Assembly (NCBI GenBank): GCA_002432795.1
Contig: DJGU01000139.1
Span: forward strand, 8,755-15,839
DNA length: 7,085 bases
Direction: 5' to 3'
Source of the DNA: Anaerolineaceae bacterium UBA5838
Lineage (GTDB): Bacteria > Chloroflexota > Anaerolineae > Anaerolineales > Anaerolineaceae
Under the pieces are notes generated by a model. That model was not told the origin of the DNA. It did no database searches and saw only the letters and a list, made by a program, of their open reading frames with translations. Positions within the stretch are counted from its first letter, which is position 1. Each line of letters opens with the position of its first letter. The translations under genes were made by a program, and so were the position numbers. Of the stretch, positions 6,360 to 7,085 are shown in pieces.

Positions 6360-6528
6360 GGAAAATATTCAGGTTTAGAACTGATAATTGTGAGTAAAGA
6401 TCTATTGTGCAGTTCTTTAGATATTTCACATAAATTACGTCAATGTTAGGGGCTCCAACCTCAAGATTCAAGATTACAAGACCAACAAACCTGCTTTTTT
6501 ATTTGTTCGTGCGCAGTTTTTGCTTTAC

Positions 6529-6537
6529 TGGTAAAAT
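6529..6537 (+). promoter_or_regulatory. Candidate extended -10 promoter of the permease gene
   Basis: TGGTAAAAT combines the extended TGN element with a -10 hexamer matching TATAAT at five of six positions. No good -35 is visible at the usual distance, which is tolerated in extended -10 promoters. A start near 6544 would place the hairpin at 6565-6601 in the leader RNA. Confidence 0.35.
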
Positions 6538-6564
6538 CGATCAATAATCGAAATTGTTATTCGC

Positions 6565-6601
6565 CAGGGAAAACCTATCGGGTTAAATAGGTATTTTCCT
6601 G
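6565..6601 (+). promoter_or_regulatory. Strong leader hairpin ahead of the ABC permease
   Basis: The left arm 6565-6578 (CAGGGAAAACCTAT) pairs with the right arm 6587-6601 (ATAGGTATTTTCCTG) to give 14 pairs, including one G-U pair and one bulged A at 6593, around the 8-base loop CGGGTTAA. No T-run follows, so it is not a classical terminator. It ends 17 bases before the GGAG ribosome binding site (6619-6622). CCAGG at 6564-6568 can alternatively pair with CCTGG at 6616-6620, which overlaps that site, but only over five bases. It could be a regulatory leader element or an operator. Confidence 0.55.
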
Positions 6602-6630
6602 AGCACTCAAACCGACCTGGAGTTTTGACT

Positions 6631-7085
6631 ATGCCGCCAAAACAAGCAACAGCGGATTTGCACCTGAAAGACCGAGCAGGTTCCATTTTTGATCAAATGA
6701 TGCCAATTTTTGCCACACTGGCAGCTTTGCTGGTGGGTGCAATTTTCCTGATGTTGTTGGGAGCTAACCCCCTGACGGCTTACGGCGCGTTGGCTCAAGG
6801 GGCTTTCGGAAGCTTCAATGCCTTTGCTGAAACTTTGGTGAAAGCCACCCCTTTGCTGTTGGTTGGATTGGGAACCTGTATTGCCTACCGCGGTAGTGTC
6901 ACGAACATTGGCGGAGAAGGTCAGATGATCATCGGGGCGATCCTCTCCACCTGGTTCGGTCTGACTTTTACCGAGTTACCAGGTTGGCTGGCAATCATCA
7001 TTGCCATGCTGCTGGGAATTTTGGGTGGGATGATCTGGGGCGGCATTCCCGGCATTTTGAAAGCTTATTTCAACGTAAATGAAAT
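6631..7085 (+). CDS. ABC transporter permease, BPD_transp_2 family, nucleoside/sugar type (5' part)
   Basis: The ATG at 6631 follows GGAG (6619-6622) with an 8-base spacer. The frame stays open to the window end, giving 151 complete codons, so the 3' part lies outside. A short cytosolic head (residues 1-22) precedes a hydrophobic helix (about 24-44). The segments GANPLTAYGALAQGAFGS (44-61) and AETLVKATPLLLVGLG (66-81), then TNIGGEGQMIIGA (91-103) and ILKAYFNVNE (142-151), are typical of permeases that work with BMP-type lipoproteins, such as the NupP guanosine/nucleoside permeases. The family imports nucleosides or simple sugars across the inner membrane with an ATPase and a second permease, which presumably lie downstream. 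It is the first gene of its transcript here, with no binding-protein or ATPase gene directly upstream. Substrate cannot be decided from this fragment. Confidence 0.88.
   Translation, partial: MPPKQATADLHLKDRAGSIFDQMMPIFATLAALLVGAIFLMLLGANPLTAYGALAQGAFGSFNAFAETLVKATPLLLVGLGTCIAYRGSVTNIGGEGQMIIGAILSTWFGLTFTELPGWLAIIIAMLLGILGGMIWGGIPGILKAYFNVNE

Larger units (their letters stand above)
6181..6630. other. AT-rich divergent intergenic region
   Basis: These 450 bases separate two divergent genes and are clearly richer in A and T than their neighbours. I find no credible open frame and no RNA gene. They hold candidate promoters for hppA (minus) and the permease (plus), a 9-bp dyad (6312-6320 with 6351-6359), a weaker 7-bp inverted pair (AGAACTG 6377-6383 with CAGTTCT 6410-6416), a short CAAGATT tandem near 6463-6476, and a strong hairpin at 6565-6601. 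Confidence 0.7.

Noticed and set aside
6491..6520. CTGC/GCAG inverted pair followed by a T-run as a terminator
   Set aside because: The stem has only four pairs and no convergent or upstream gene on that strand needs it.
6181..6630. Riboswitch or small RNA gene in the divergent intergenic region
   Set aside because: I could not match any known riboswitch core (including purine types) and no promoter-terminator pair defines an RNA gene.

Overview
The window looks like ordinary chromosome from an anaerobic bacterium, most likely a member of Chloroflexota (Anaerolineae-like). That assignment is an inference. It rests on the mid-range GC, the pairing of an alkylglycerone-phosphate-synthase-like flavoprotein with an FGGY kinase, a membrane pyrophosphatase with a K+-independent signature, and two kinds of dispersed intergenic repeat. 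I see no phage, plasmid, IS transposase, CRISPR, tRNA or rRNA sequence.

Layout. (1) 1-2577, plus strand: the 3' end of an FAD-dependent oxidase resembling alkyl-DHAP synthase, followed with no gap (TAA then ATG) by a complete FGGY-family sugar/polyol kinase. The two genes are almost certainly one operon that begins upstream of the window. (2) 2660-3688, plus strand: a YitT-family membrane protein with a C-terminal DUF2179 domain and an unusual lysine-rich N-terminus. (3) 3689-4077: a 389-bp convergent intergenic region packed with repeats. It holds three copies of a 57-bp imperfect palindrome (two direct, one inverted) and a fragment of a second dispersed repeat. (4) 4078-6180, minus strand: a complete ion-translocating membrane pyrophosphatase (HppA). 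(5) 6181-6630: an AT-rich divergent intergenic region with candidate promoters for both flanking genes, a 9-bp dyad and a strong hairpin just ahead of the next gene. (6) 6631-7085, plus strand: the N-terminal 151 codons of an ABC transporter permease of the BPD_transp_2 family (nucleoside/simple-sugar NupP-like), running off the window.

How the genes relate. The oxidase and kinase are probably functionally linked, since both families act on small phosphorylated or polyol substrates and ether-lipid or glycerol metabolism is one reading. YitT, HppA and the permease look like separate membrane-transport or energy functions. HppA turns PPi hydrolysis into an ion gradient and stands alone between a convergent and a divergent neighbour.

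I did not find a convincing new multi-gene system. The items most worth a second look are the 57-bp REP/BIME-like palindrome family, the altered acidic residues at the HppA ion gate, the leader hairpin before the permease, and the tightly coupled oxidase-kinase pair.
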